In this document: piece by piece, positions 10,546-20,816 of the stretch
Layout: each line of letters starts with the position of its first letter
Position numbering within the stretch: position 1 is the stretch's first letter
Origin: Closterium sp. Naga37s-1
Lineage: Eukaryota; Streptophyta; Zygnematophyceae; Desmidiales; Closteriaceae
NCBI GenBank assembly: GCA_947471745.1
Contig: CANJKZ010000958.1
Location: forward strand, 62,001-126,000
Length of the DNA stretch: 64,000 nt
Reading direction: 5' to 3'
Notes under the pieces: model-generated
Database searches by the model: none
What the model saw: only the letters and a program-made list of their open reading frames with translations
Told to the model about the DNA's origin: nothing
Program-made: the position numbers and the translations under genes

Positions 10546-13500
10546 GGACCACTCGGCTCTACGGACTCGTCCGAAGGTGGAGCTGAGAGCGAGTGACCTG
10601 TAGCCAGAGGAGTGGCCTGTGCTGAGGACCAGGTGAAACCAAAGCGCTGAAGGACCTGCTGCACCATGTGTGACTGAGTTAGTGTGATGGTGCGGCGTGC
10701 TCTGTCCCGGGTGATCTGCAAGCCAAGATAGCTGCGCAGTTCACCCAGGTCTGTGCACGTGTGTCTCTTCTGCAGCTCCGACTTCACCAGGGCGAGAGCC
10801 TCAGTGTCAGCAGTGGCAAAGACCAAGTCGTCGACGTACACGAGAACGTAGAACGGCGGCAGCGAAGTGTCGGTGCGCAAAAACAGCGACGGGTCAGCAG
10901 TCGACGGAGCAAACCCAAGAGCCGCAAGTGTCGTCCTCAGTGTGTCGTGCCACTCACGTGGCGCCTGGCGGAGACCGTAGACCGGCCGCCGGAGGCTCCA
11001 CTGGGTACCAGGAGGGAACGACCCAGTGAAGCCAGGAGGGCGGCGCAGCCAAATCTCTTCGTGCAGGCTGCCCTGTAAGAAGGCTGTCCTGAAGTCAAGA
11101 GAGTGAAGCTCGTAGTCACGCTGAGCGGCAACGTGCAGCGCTGCCCTGTAAGAAGGCTGTCCTGAAGTCAAGAGAGTGAAGCTCGTAGTCACGCTGAGCG
11201 GCAACGTGCAGCAGCACCCGAAGAGTGGTCATCTTCGGGGTGGGGGAGAAGGTCTGGAAGAAGTCAACTCCCTCTCGCTGACTGAAGCCTCGAGCCACGT
11301 ACCGAGCCTTGAAGACAGGCGGAGAACCTGGCGGCCGCTTCACCCTGAAAATCCACATGCCACTGACAATGTTCGCCCCAGGAGGGGGAACCTCGTTGAC
11401 GTAGGTGCCTGTGGACTTCCAGGATGCCATCTCTGCGTCCATGGCTGTCTGCCACTGAGAGGAGTACTCACCCGCGATCGCCTCAGCGTAAGAGCGCGGG
11501 GTAGGGATGTCTGGTGCATCCGGGTCTCCCTCAGGAGCAAGCAGCTTGGATACGAGCTGAGGCGCAGCGGCTGCAAGACACTCAAGGTCCTCCTGCCTGT
11601 CCTCAAGGACGTCCGTGCCAAGAGCACACTCACCCCCGACGGACGGAGGACAGACAGACGCAGACTCATCAACAAGACCGGCGGCGTAGTCTAGACGACA
11701 GTGAGCAGCAAAGGCAACAAGCTCAGTGACTAAGGCAGACGCAGCAGCGGACTCAAACGAAGGGTCAGTGAGAACAGTGGCAAGCAGACGTGTGGCAGTA
11801 GAGTGCTCAGCACGAAACCGGTCAGACGCAGGGTCAGCAACGACAGGCAGAGAGGACGCAGGGGGAGGTGGCAGAGGAACACGCGGTGAAGGAGAGGAAG
11901 GACGACGAACGGCAAGGGTAGGGCCGGAGACAGCCGGCTGGCACTGACGAGGAACACGACGACCGGAACTGACAGGGGAGACAGGACGCGACACAGGCTC
12001 ACGACTCTCTGCAAGGCCACCAGGCTGCTCTGTGTACGGAGAGGGAGCAGGCAGCGGTGAGCCAGGCTGTAACGGAAGACCAGTAGACGAGGGAAGACCG
12101 AGAACCTGGCGAAGTGCAGAGTCAGGTGGTGGCTGAGACGACGGAGACGGCGGAGCAAAGAACAGGCGTAGCTTAGTAGTGCCACCAGCAGCTCCAGCAC
12201 CTCCAGCAGCTCCAGCACCTCCAGCAGCTCCAGCACCTCCAGCAGCTCCAGTACCTCCAGCAGCTCCAGCACCCCCAGCAGCTCCAGCACCTCCAGTAGC
12301 TCCAGCACCTCCAGCAGCTCCAGTACCCCGAGCAGCTCCAGCACCTCCAGTACCTCGAGCAGCTCCAGTACCCTCAGCAGCACCACCACCAGCCCCAGCA
12401 GCTCCAGTACTCCCAGTACGAGCACCTCCGGGACCAGCGACACCAGCAGAAGAACCTCCAGCAGGAGAGCCCTGAGGTGTAGAAGTGGGACGCTGACGGC
12501 GACCGTACCAGTCGTGCAGCTGCTGGGAGGTGAGGGGCACACGCGGACGAAGACGGCTACTCCAAGGAGACCGCGTAACAGCATTCTCAGAACCCTCGGG
12601 CGACTCACCCCCAGACTCAGCACCCCCAGGCTCCGCACACACAGGCTCAGCACCCCCAGACGCAGCACCTCCAGACGCAGTACCACGACACGCAGCACCT
12701 CCAGGCTCCTCACGCGCAGGCCCAGCACCTCCAGGCTCCACACGCTCAGCGCCCCCAGACTCAGCACCCCCAAGCTCCGCACCCCCAGGGACAGCACCAC
12801 TCGCAGCAGGACCGGAGTCACCAGTGACCTCAACAGGCGCAGGCGCAGGGGGGTCTACCTGAGAGACACCTGAAGGAGCAGGACCTGGCGCGGGGAGGGG
12901 GTCTACCTGGGGAGGACCTGGGGCAAGAAAGAGCGGCGGGGGGGGGGGGCGAGGAGCAGTGCGGTAGGGGAAGAGGCGGTAAAAGGGGACCGACTCGTCA
13001 AAGGTGACGTCCTGAGACGCAAAGACACGGCGCGAGGCGGGGTCGTAAAACTGCCAGCCAGGCGCGTCAGGGACAAATCCAAGGAAGACGCAAGGAATGG
13101 CGCGAGGGGAGAGCTTGTCCGCGGTGGTATCGCGGACAAAGGCACGAGTACCCCAGACCCGGAAACGCGACGCGTCGCCAACCTTCCCCATCCACAGCAG
13201 TGTGGGCGAGGTCTCCGGCAAGGAGACACGGGGCCAAAGGTTGAGCTGATGCGCGGCGTACCGGACCGCAAACGGCCACAGAAAATGGGGGGCAGCCGCA
13301 TGGATCATGGAGGTACGAGCGACCTCCATGACTAAGCCAATGCGGCGCTCAGCAACCCCATTCTGCTGCGGAGAGGCCGGAAGCGTGAATGTCAGGCGGA
13401 TGCCGTGCTCCGCACAGAAGGCTGCCAAGAGGTCTGAGGAGAACTCACCACCTCTGTCAGAGTGCAGACGCAGGACAGGAAAGTCCGACTGGAACCGCTC

Positions 13501-14740
13501 GCGGAGCTGGAGACGAGTAGCGCGGATCCAGGGGATCAAAACATCAGGGACATCCGCCTTGCGCTGCAAGGGGAAGACCGTGGTGTAGCGCGTGTAGTCG
13601 TCGACAACCAGCAGGAAGTACCGCTCGTGGCCCTGTCCACGGACGCGGGCTGGGCCCCACACGTCCAGGTGGAGAGTCTGCAGTGGAGCCTCTGTGGGAG
13701 GGAACGAGGAGGAGTGAGGAGCGGCGCGCTGCCGCCCCTCGACGCAAGGAATGCAGGGCGGCGCAGGCGAGGGAGGGAGGGGAGGCAGAGACCTGGGAAG
13801 ACCAGAAACCAGGAAGCGGGAGTGCATGCTGCATAGGCGAGGCAGGGAGGGGTGACTAAGGCGGTGGTGCCACAGGAGAGTGTCGTGCGACAGCCGGCGA
13901 CACTCACACTGTGTAGCTACCTTAGCAGACGCGTGCAACTGGGGAGACAAAGGGGTGGAGCATGACGCAGTGGTGAGGGTGTAGAGACTGGACCCTGGCG
14001 CACGAGCGAACGTGGCCAGGTGGCGACCAGTCTGGGAGCACGTGCAAATCGCCACACGCTGCCGGCCAGGGGTGAAGGTGTCAACCCCCGCATCTTGGAG
14101 GACAGCGTTACTCACCAAGTTCGTAGAGAACGAGGGGAGGTGGAGACCAGACAGCTCACCAGACGGGACCGCCGGACACGGAAGCACAGTGGAAGACCGT
14201 GCAAGCACTGGGCCCCCAGAGGGGTCAGCCAGTGAGACAGGAACAGGTGCAGGGAGGGGAGTGACTGTGGTACTGTCGCGAAAGAAACAGCGGGAAGCAC
14301 CAGAGTCAAGTGTAAATGTGTCCAAAGCCTGTGCAGGCGCAGTACCAAGGGGAGCAGACTCACAAGCACCTAGTGCTGCAAGGGCTATACCAGGGGCTAT
14401 ACCAGGATCCGGCGGCACACACAAGTAGCAGTCACCCTCAGCACTAACAGACGGCATACATAGCAGCAAAAATTGCCTCATAGTCAAGATCAAAGATAGG
14501 TACATCACGTCTAAGCAAGTGTGCCCAGTTGGGGAACTCGGTAGCATCAGGAAACTTGGCGCGCCAGGCGTCGCTAAGCCGAGCGAAGCAGCGCTGCTCA
14601 GTGTGAAAACCTGTGCACTGGCGACCAGCGCGGGGACCTGTGCGGATGATATAGGGGCAGCGACCAGGACCCCCAGAAGCCCCACGCCCGGCATACCAGT
14701 CAAGAAGCTGCTGGGAAGTGGGGGTCTGGCGCTGACGCTG

Positions 14741-14780
<40 letters not shown>

Positions 14781-15796
14781 GGCTGCTGCTGCTACGGCTG
14801 CTGCTGGCCCTGACCACCAATGCCACTACCGCCCCCTCCTCCCCCACCGCCGCTGCTGCCCCCTCCACCGCTCCCAGTGCCTCCGCCACCCCCACCACCA
14901 CCTCCACCGCCTCCACCCCCACGACCACCCCCACCACCTCCACCTCCCCCGCCGCCTGCACCACCGCCACCTCCACCGCCACCCCCACCGCCCCTGCCAC
15001 CCCTGCCGCCCCTGCCGCTGCGACGCTTCCCACTAGGAGCGGAAGCAGCTCCGACCCCCTCAGCACCAAGGTAGTCGTGAGCAGCAGCTGCGGAGGCGTA
15101 GGAGGGGGTGAGAGGGGAGGGGGAGCACCCCTCAAAGAGGGGAGAGCGAGGGGTGCCACGAGCAGCACCTACAGCGAGGATGTTCTTCTCTGCTGCGAGG
15201 AGGTGCTTCTCGAAGTCGTCGACAGTGAGAGTGGTGGGGTCTAGCGCTAGGAAGTGGTCCCTGACAGAGCTAAGAGTGTCAGGGAGGCGGGTGACGAGGA
15301 AATAGAGAGTGAAGTACATCGGGGGGGGGGGGGGGGGGTTTGCGGCGCAGAACTCGGCTGAAAGGGCGGCACGAAAGCGAGAGTCAGTAGCGCGCAGGTG
15401 AGAAACTAGGTCCTCAGCAGTGGTGAACGAGGAAAGATCGGGAACAGGTATGGTAGCATGAGTCGACCTATGGCTGCAGTGGCCGGGGAGGAGTAGCGCG
15501 CAACTACAGCGTCGTACAGTGTCTTAGCAGTTCTGTGCTGGCTGAAATGCGCTCGCTCAGTAATCGGCAGGTGGTTCCTAATAGCTAGGCGTGCAGCAGC
15601 ATCACGAGTCTGCCACTGGGAACGTTCTAGAGCAGGCATCAGCAGCAGCAGTAACGGCAGTGCTAGAGACGTAATCAAACAGGGAAACGCCCTCTTTGGC
15701 ATCAGTCAGAAGGAACAGCTGGAGATCGTCTAACCACACAGTGAACTCGATGGGACGACCGTCGGGCTCGAACGCTAGAACGTTAGGCGTCGCCAT
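10500..15796 (-). pseudogene. C2 gag-pol polyprotein, truncated and frameshifted
   Basis: Gag starts at the ATG at 15796 (MATPNVLAF). The Gag half is broken by several shifts, one being a missing G near 15440 relative to C1. It keeps an uninterrupted C-run of 18 (15321-15338) coding for Asn-Pro6-Met, the poly-Gly tract, the QQLLDW motif and the CysHis cluster. From the Gag C-terminus through protease (DSGASRCFF), integrase (HHCC; HSDRGGEF; QNGVAERR) and the hinge (QQLHDW, then Gly-Ala repeats) to RT the frame is open as far as a 73-bp tandem duplication (11067-11212), which shifts it. RT continues beyond with YVDD intact and ends at the truncation point near 10500. Confidence 0.85.
11067..11212. 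repeat. 73-bp exact tandem duplication inside RT of C2
   Basis: Positions 11067-11139 are repeated at 11140-11212. 73 is not a multiple of 3, so the RT frame is destroyed. It looks like a replication-slippage or template-switch product; C1 and C6 have one copy. Confidence 0.9.
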
Positions 15797-16833
15797 ATTG
15801 GCAGGCAGGCGGCAGCAGGCAGCAAGCAGCAGGCTGTCAGCGAGCAGGCAGCAGGCAGCAAGCAGGCAGGCAGGCAGGCGGCAGGTAGGCGGCAGCAGGC
15901 AGCAAGCAGGCAGGCGGCAGCAGGCAGCAAGCAGTAGGCAGGCAGCTGGCAGGCAGCAGGCAGGCGGCAGCAGGCAGCAAGCAGGCAGGCGGCAACAGGC
16001 AGCAAGCAGTAGGCAGGCAGCAGGTAGGCTGCAGGCAGGCAGGCAGGCGGCAGGCAGGCGGCAGCAGGCAGCAAGCAGTAGGCAGGCAGCAGGCAGGCAG
16101 CAGGCAGGCTGCAGGCAGGCGGCAGCAGGCAGCAAGCAGGCAGGCGGCAGTAGGCAGCAAGCAGTAGGCAGGCAGCAGGCAGGCAGCAAGCAGGCTGCAG
16201 GCAGGCGGCAGCAGGCAGCAAGCAGGCAGGCGGCAGTAGGCAGCAAGCAGTAGGCAGGCAGCAGGCAGGCAGCAGGCAGGCTGCAGACAGGCGGCAGCAG
16301 GCAGCAAGCAGTCAGGCAGGCAGGCAGCAGGTAGGCAGCAGGCAGGAGCGGCCTGAGGGCTGCGTGAGACTGCTGGCTGCGTGTGGCGGCTTGCTGCATG
16401 AGGCTGCAGGTTGCACGTGGCTACTGGCAGCGCGCGCAGCTGCGGGCTGCTCGTGGCGACGCGCGGGCTGGCGGCAGGCTGCGTGGGCGGCTGGCGCGGC
16501 GTGTGGGGCCTAAAACGGGCTACACGGCGCGTGGGGCCTAAAACGGGCTACACGGCGCGTGGGGCCTAAAACGGGCTACACGGACGCGGCGCGCAGGGCC
16601 TAAGCGGGTGCGCACGGGCGGCTTACACGGCGCGCGGGCCGGCGGCAGGCTGCGCGGGTGGCTGACGTGGCGCGCGGGGCCGAAAACGGGCTACGCGCGG
16701 GCTGCTTAAGTGGCGCGCACGGAAAAAAAAAAAGGGCCGCGCGCGTGCAGCCGAGGCGCGTGCGGCCAGCAGACAAGGCAGGCGAAGTAATGCAGTAATC
16801 GGTGGGCCCTAATCTTAGGTCCTAACGACCTAT
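15797..16833 (-). repeat. C2 leader with CAGGCAG-type tandem repeats
   Basis: Positions 15797-16350 are imperfect repeats of GCAGGCGGCAGCAGGCAGCAA type, about 550 bp. They produce Cys/Leu/Pro-rich open frames on one strand and Gln/Ala/Gly-rich ones on the other, none of them genes. 16500-16700 holds three near-identical GGGGCCTAAAACGGGCTAC units. The clade motif GGTGGGCCC is at 16801-16809 and the adjoining inverted repeat at 16818-16830. Confidence 0.75.
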
Positions 16834-16846
16834 GCTATAGATACCA

Positions 16847-16983
16847 TCTTAGAAGTTAGGCATGGGTGAATGTCGACTATCGAGATGGTGGTACAAAGGA
16901 AATCAACCTAAGGGGTTGTACCCTACAATGTGTACCCCACTAAGCCTACCCAAAATATAACATAGCTATACATATGTTTGACA
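16847..16983 (-). repeat. 5' LTR of C2
   Basis: 137 bp, ends in TTTGACA; its other end is TCTTAGA, so the usual TG has mutated to TC. Adjacent on the left is the primer-binding site (element strand TGGTATCTATAGC), close to the initiator tRNA-Met complement. Confidence 0.8.
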
Positions 16984-17018
16984 GAAGTCTGGTAAACAAA
17001 CATCTTAACGCACGTGTA

Positions 17019-17543
17019 CCGTATCACCCCGGATAGAAGCGCAGGCATATGATAAGCGCATGCGCTTCTATCTGGAGCAATGTGCTTATGGCCGATCCTC
17101 AATTATAAGCGCACCCCCTGTGAAAACTTTACTTTTTATAAGCGCATGTACGATTTTAAATTAAATTTTCTGTTCGAAACGGTAGCGAGTTTCAATTTTG
17201 AAGTGAGTACAATCTCATTTTCGCTGAGTTTGACTCTCGAAGACCTGAGTGGCTGCGCGTCCAGTCAGGATGTGCCGGCATGACTGCAAAGTGTCACATC
17301 TTGGCCCCTGTGTGCTGGAAGAGAATTGCTTGCAGGCGATTCTGCTTTGTGACGCGAAATTTTTCGACTCGGTTGAAATGGCAAGGGTGAAACCTAGAAT
17401 TTGGTGTCTTCAATTTATAAATTCGTATATGTCATTATATAAGCGCATGCGCTCATAAAAATGACTCAATTAGAAGCGCACCCCCCCTTAAAAAACATTG
17501 TTTTATTATAAGCGCACCTGTGCTTCTATCCGGGGTAATACGG
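17019..17543. mobile_element. Small non-autonomous DNA element with terminal inverted repeats
   Basis: 525 bp flanked by TA on both sides (17017-17018, 17544-17545). The ends CCGTATCACCCCGGATAGAAG and its partner at the right are inverted repeats of roughly 25-28 bp with about two mismatches. Inside, toward both ends, the unit TATAAGCGCA recurs in several copies, some followed by TGCGCTTCTAT so that they are palindromic. No transposase is encoded. TA duplication fits the Tc1/mariner/pogo group, but the family is inferred from structure only. Confidence 0.6.
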
Positions 17544-17735
17544 TATCTGATTTTTGGCCTTTGTCGGAATTATTCCTCTCCCCTGCCCTTCCCACTCCTG
17601 TCTTCGTCGTTCTTCTCCCTGTCTGTCCTGATTCTCAAGTCTTTGCTCCCAAGGCTCTCAGCTCTCTGTTCAGACTGCCCTTGTCCTCTGCAGCCCCATA
17701 TCCTTAAAAGTGCTAGGCCGTGCCTGTGTCTAGCT
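17544..17735. other. Short unassigned stretch
   Basis: Pyrimidine-rich sequence between the inverted-repeat element and the first recognisable Gag codons of C3a. It may be decayed C3a Gag or host DNA; nothing specific can be supported. Confidence 0.3.
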
Positions 17736-18990
17736 CAACAGATTTGTGAGTGGGTTGTTCAGCGAGCCCGCTCTGGTGGTGGAGGTTTTGGTTTTATGTA
17801 TAATGGACAGCAGTGGCAGCGGCGTCAGCAGGAGACCTTCTCCCCGCAGTGGCTTCGCGACTGTGCTTCTCAGTGAGGCGTCCCTGGGTGTGTAGAGGCT
17901 GCTGCTCTAGGTGCTAGTGAGTCTGCTGCCGCTCTCGCTGCTAGTGAGTCTGCTACAACTCTATGTGCTAATGAGTCTGCTGCAGCTCTAGGTGCTAGTG
18001 CGTCTACCGCCACTGGTCCTGCCTCAGCTGAGGCCTGGCACACTTTCACACTTGACTCAGGAGCGTCACGTTGCTTCTTTCGTGATTGCACCACAGTCAC
18101 ACCACTCGCAGCACCTGTCCCAGTCTCATTGGCTGACCCCACTGGGGGCCCAGTAGTAGCGCGAGCCTCCACTGTCCTCCCGTGTCCGGCATTCCCTTCC
18201 GACTCTCTTTCACGCCTCCACCTCCCTTCGTTCTCGACAAACTTGGTGAGCAACGCAGTCCTTCAGGATGTTTGGGTTGATACATTTATCCCTAGAGGGC
18301 AGCGTGTGGCGATCTTTACGTACTCCCGGACTGGACGCCACCTTGCTATGTTCACTCGGCAGCCCGGGTCCAGTCTGTACACCCTGACCACTGCGTCTGC
18401 ACAGGTGGCTGCGTCAGGTCAGGTGGCTACGTCGAGTCAGGTGTCTGCGTCTGGTCAGCTTGTAGCGTCTTGCTTGTGTCGGGTACTTTCCCACCAAACT
18501 CTCCTCTGGCACCACCGTCTCGGTCACCCCTCGCCGCCGCGTCTGCGAAGCATGCACTCCCGTCTCCTTGTCTCTGGCCTTCCCAGGTCTCTGCCCCCCC
18601 TCCCGCGCTCGCCTGCCCCGCCGTGCCTTCCCTGCGTCGAGGGGCAGTAGCGTGCCGCGCCTCACTCCTCCGAGTTTCCTCCGACCACTGCTCCTCTGCA
18701 GACTCTCCACATGGACGTGTGGGGCCCATCTTGCGTCAGTGGGACGGACCAGGAGCGCTACTTTCGGCTGGTCGTTGACGACTACTCGCGTTACACCACG
18801 GTCTTACCCTTGGTGTTTTGATCCCCTGGATCAGCACTGCTCGTCACCAGCTGCGCGAGCGGTTTCGGCGGGACCTTCCAGTCCTGCGTCTGCACTCTGA
18901 CAGGGGCGGTGAGTTCTCTTCTGGCCTCCTTGTTGAGTTTTGTCGAGACCAGGGCATCCGCCAGACGTTCACGCTTCCGGCCTCGCCAGA
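17736..18990 (+). pseudogene. C3a fragment: Gag end, protease and integrase N-terminal half
   Basis: Starts within Gag at a QQICEW motif (the clade's QQLREW), followed by Gly- and Gln-rich residues. The CysHis cluster is not found. After Ala/Ser-rich repeats comes the protease (FTLDSGASRCFF, about 18050), then the integrase zinc domain (WHHRLGH, later CLPC) and the core with MDVWGP and HSDRGGEF. It stops after FTLPASP, before the catalytic Glu, where C3b begins. Frame changes occur near 17880, 18650 and 18810, the last with a small deletion compared with C1. Confidence 0.75.
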
Positions 18991-20816
18991 CGACACGAGC
19001 AAGCGGCGGCTACCTGACCTGACGTGGACACCTGAGCAGACGCAGCGACCTGAGGAGGCTCGGTAGCCAGTGTGTACAGACTCGACCCTAGCCGACGAGT
19101 GAACGTAGCCAGGTGACGCCCCGTCCGCGTGCACGTGCAGATCGACACACGCTGACCCCCAGGAGTGGTGGTAGTGACCATCGCATCCTGAAGGGCAGCG
19201 GTACTCACCAAGTTCGTAGAGAACGAGGGGAGGTGAAGACCTGACAGAGAGCCGGACGGAACCGCCGGACACGGGAGGACAGTGGAGGAACTGGCAACGA
19301 CCGGGCCCCTAGATGGATCAGCCAGTCTGATCGGAACAGGTGCTGGAAGAGGAGTGAGAGTGGTGCTGTCACGAAAGAAACAGCGCGAGGCGTCGGAGTC
19401 TAACGTGAAGGTGTGCAGGGCCTTAGCAGGCGCAGTACCAGGGGGAGTACCAGACGCACTAGCACCTAGAGCAGCAGCGGCTGTACCTGGGTCAGGCGGC
19501 ACACACCAGTAACAGTCACCCTCAGCACTAAAAGACAAAGCATACATGGCAGAGATAATAACATCAAAGTCTAGGTCAAAGATGGCAACTCCCGACCTAG
19601 ACAACTCCGCCCAGCGAGGGCGCTCGACGTCATCACCAAACTCAGTGCGCCAGGCGTCGTCAAGGCGGGAAAAGCAGCGGCGCTCAGTGTGAAACCGCCC
19701 GCATGTCTTGCCCGCACGGGGACCCGTGCGAATGACATACGGGCAGGTCTCACTACCCTCGCCCGCCCCACGCTGAACCAACCACTCACGGAGCTGCTGA
19801 GGCGTCTGAGTCTCGCTCTGACGCTGCTGCTGCTGGCCCCGACCGCCACCAGGGCCTCCACGCTGAGGTCCAGACCGACTACCACTGGTCCCACCGCCTC
19901 CACTGCCGCCACCCCCTCCACTGCCTCCACCGCCGCCACCACCTCCACCGCCTTCGCCTCCTCTAACGCTGCCCCCACTGCCACGCCCACTGCCACCTCC
20001 ACCACCACCGCTGCCTCCTCCACTACCCCGGCCACCCTTGCCCTTGCTGTTGCGGCGCTTCGTACTAGTCGAAGCCGCACCGACGTCCTCAGGAACAGAG
20101 ACGTCTGCAGCAGCAGCAGAGGCGAAGGAGGAGGAAAGGGGGGAGGGGGAGCACCCCTCAAAGAAAGGTGAGCGCGGGGTGCCACGAGCAGCACCTACAG
20201 CAACTGCACTAGTCTCAGCTGCGAGGAGATGCTGCTCGAGGAGGTCAAAAGTGAGGGAAGTGGGGTCGAGGGTGAGGAAGTGGTCCCTGACAGAGCGAAG
20301 GGAGTCAGGGAGGCGAGTGACTATGAAGTAGAGGGTGATGAACATGGGGGGCTGGTTCGTGAGAAGGAAATCAGCAGGAACGGTAGCGCGGTAGCGAGCG
20401 TCGCTAGTGCGCAGGTGGGTAACCAGGTCCGCTACTGTGGCAAAAGCCGACAGCTCAGGGAACAGGTAGGGCAGTAGCAGTCTGCCAAGAGCAGCAGTGG
20501 CAGGGGAGGAGTAGCGAGCAACTACAGCGTCGTACAAGGCCTGTACTGTCCTATGCTCGCCAAATTGAGCACATTCTGTTGCGGGCAGGTGGTTGCGAAT
20601 GGCCAAGCGGGCAGTAGCGTCACGAGAGAGCCACTGGGAACGAGTCGAAACGTCAGCTGTGGCGGGAGGGGCTGGAGCGGCACCAGACACGAGGTCAAAC
20701 AGCGAGACACTGTCCCGACTGTCACTCAGTAGGTACAGTTGCAGATCGTCGTGCCACGTGTCAAATGCTACAGGCCTACCCTCCGGGTCGAACGGGAGAA
20801 CTCGAAGCAACGCCAT
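18990..20816 (-). pseudogene. C3b Gag and protease, truncated polyprotein
   Basis: One open frame from the ATG at 20816 (MALLRVLPFDPEGRP) to the truncation point, about 609 residues of element sequence. It contains the Gag N-terminal domain, poly-Gly tract, QQLREW, the CysHis cluster C-X13-C-X3-H-X4-C (19674-19745) and the protease region. The protease site reads DSDAS instead of DSGAS, a change at the Gly next to the catalytic Asp that probably inactivates it. Integrase, RT and RNase H are absent. The long open Gag suggests decay is recent or that Gag was preserved. Confidence 0.85.

Larger units (their letters stand above)
10500..16983 (-). mobile_element. Copia element C2, truncated at its 3' end
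   Basis: Same clade as C1 and close to it in sequence. The 5' LTR (16847-16983), primer-binding site, leader, gag, protease, integrase, hinge and RT are present; the element stops at about 10500, within the segment linking RT to RNase H, and RNase H, the 3' untranslated region and the 3' LTR are missing. The truncation point is joined to the WRKY gene. Only the right flank (GAAGT, 16984-16988) of a possible target duplication remains. Confidence 0.85.

Noticed and set aside
15602..16399. Cys/Leu/Ala/Pro-rich frame over 265 codons
   Set aside because: It reads through the CAGGCAG tandem repeats of the C2 leader; only its final part is genuine Gag.
17080..17460. Short plus-strand frames inside the inverted-repeat element
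   Set aside because: Under 70 codons, AT-rich, no transposase motif; more likely non-coding filler.
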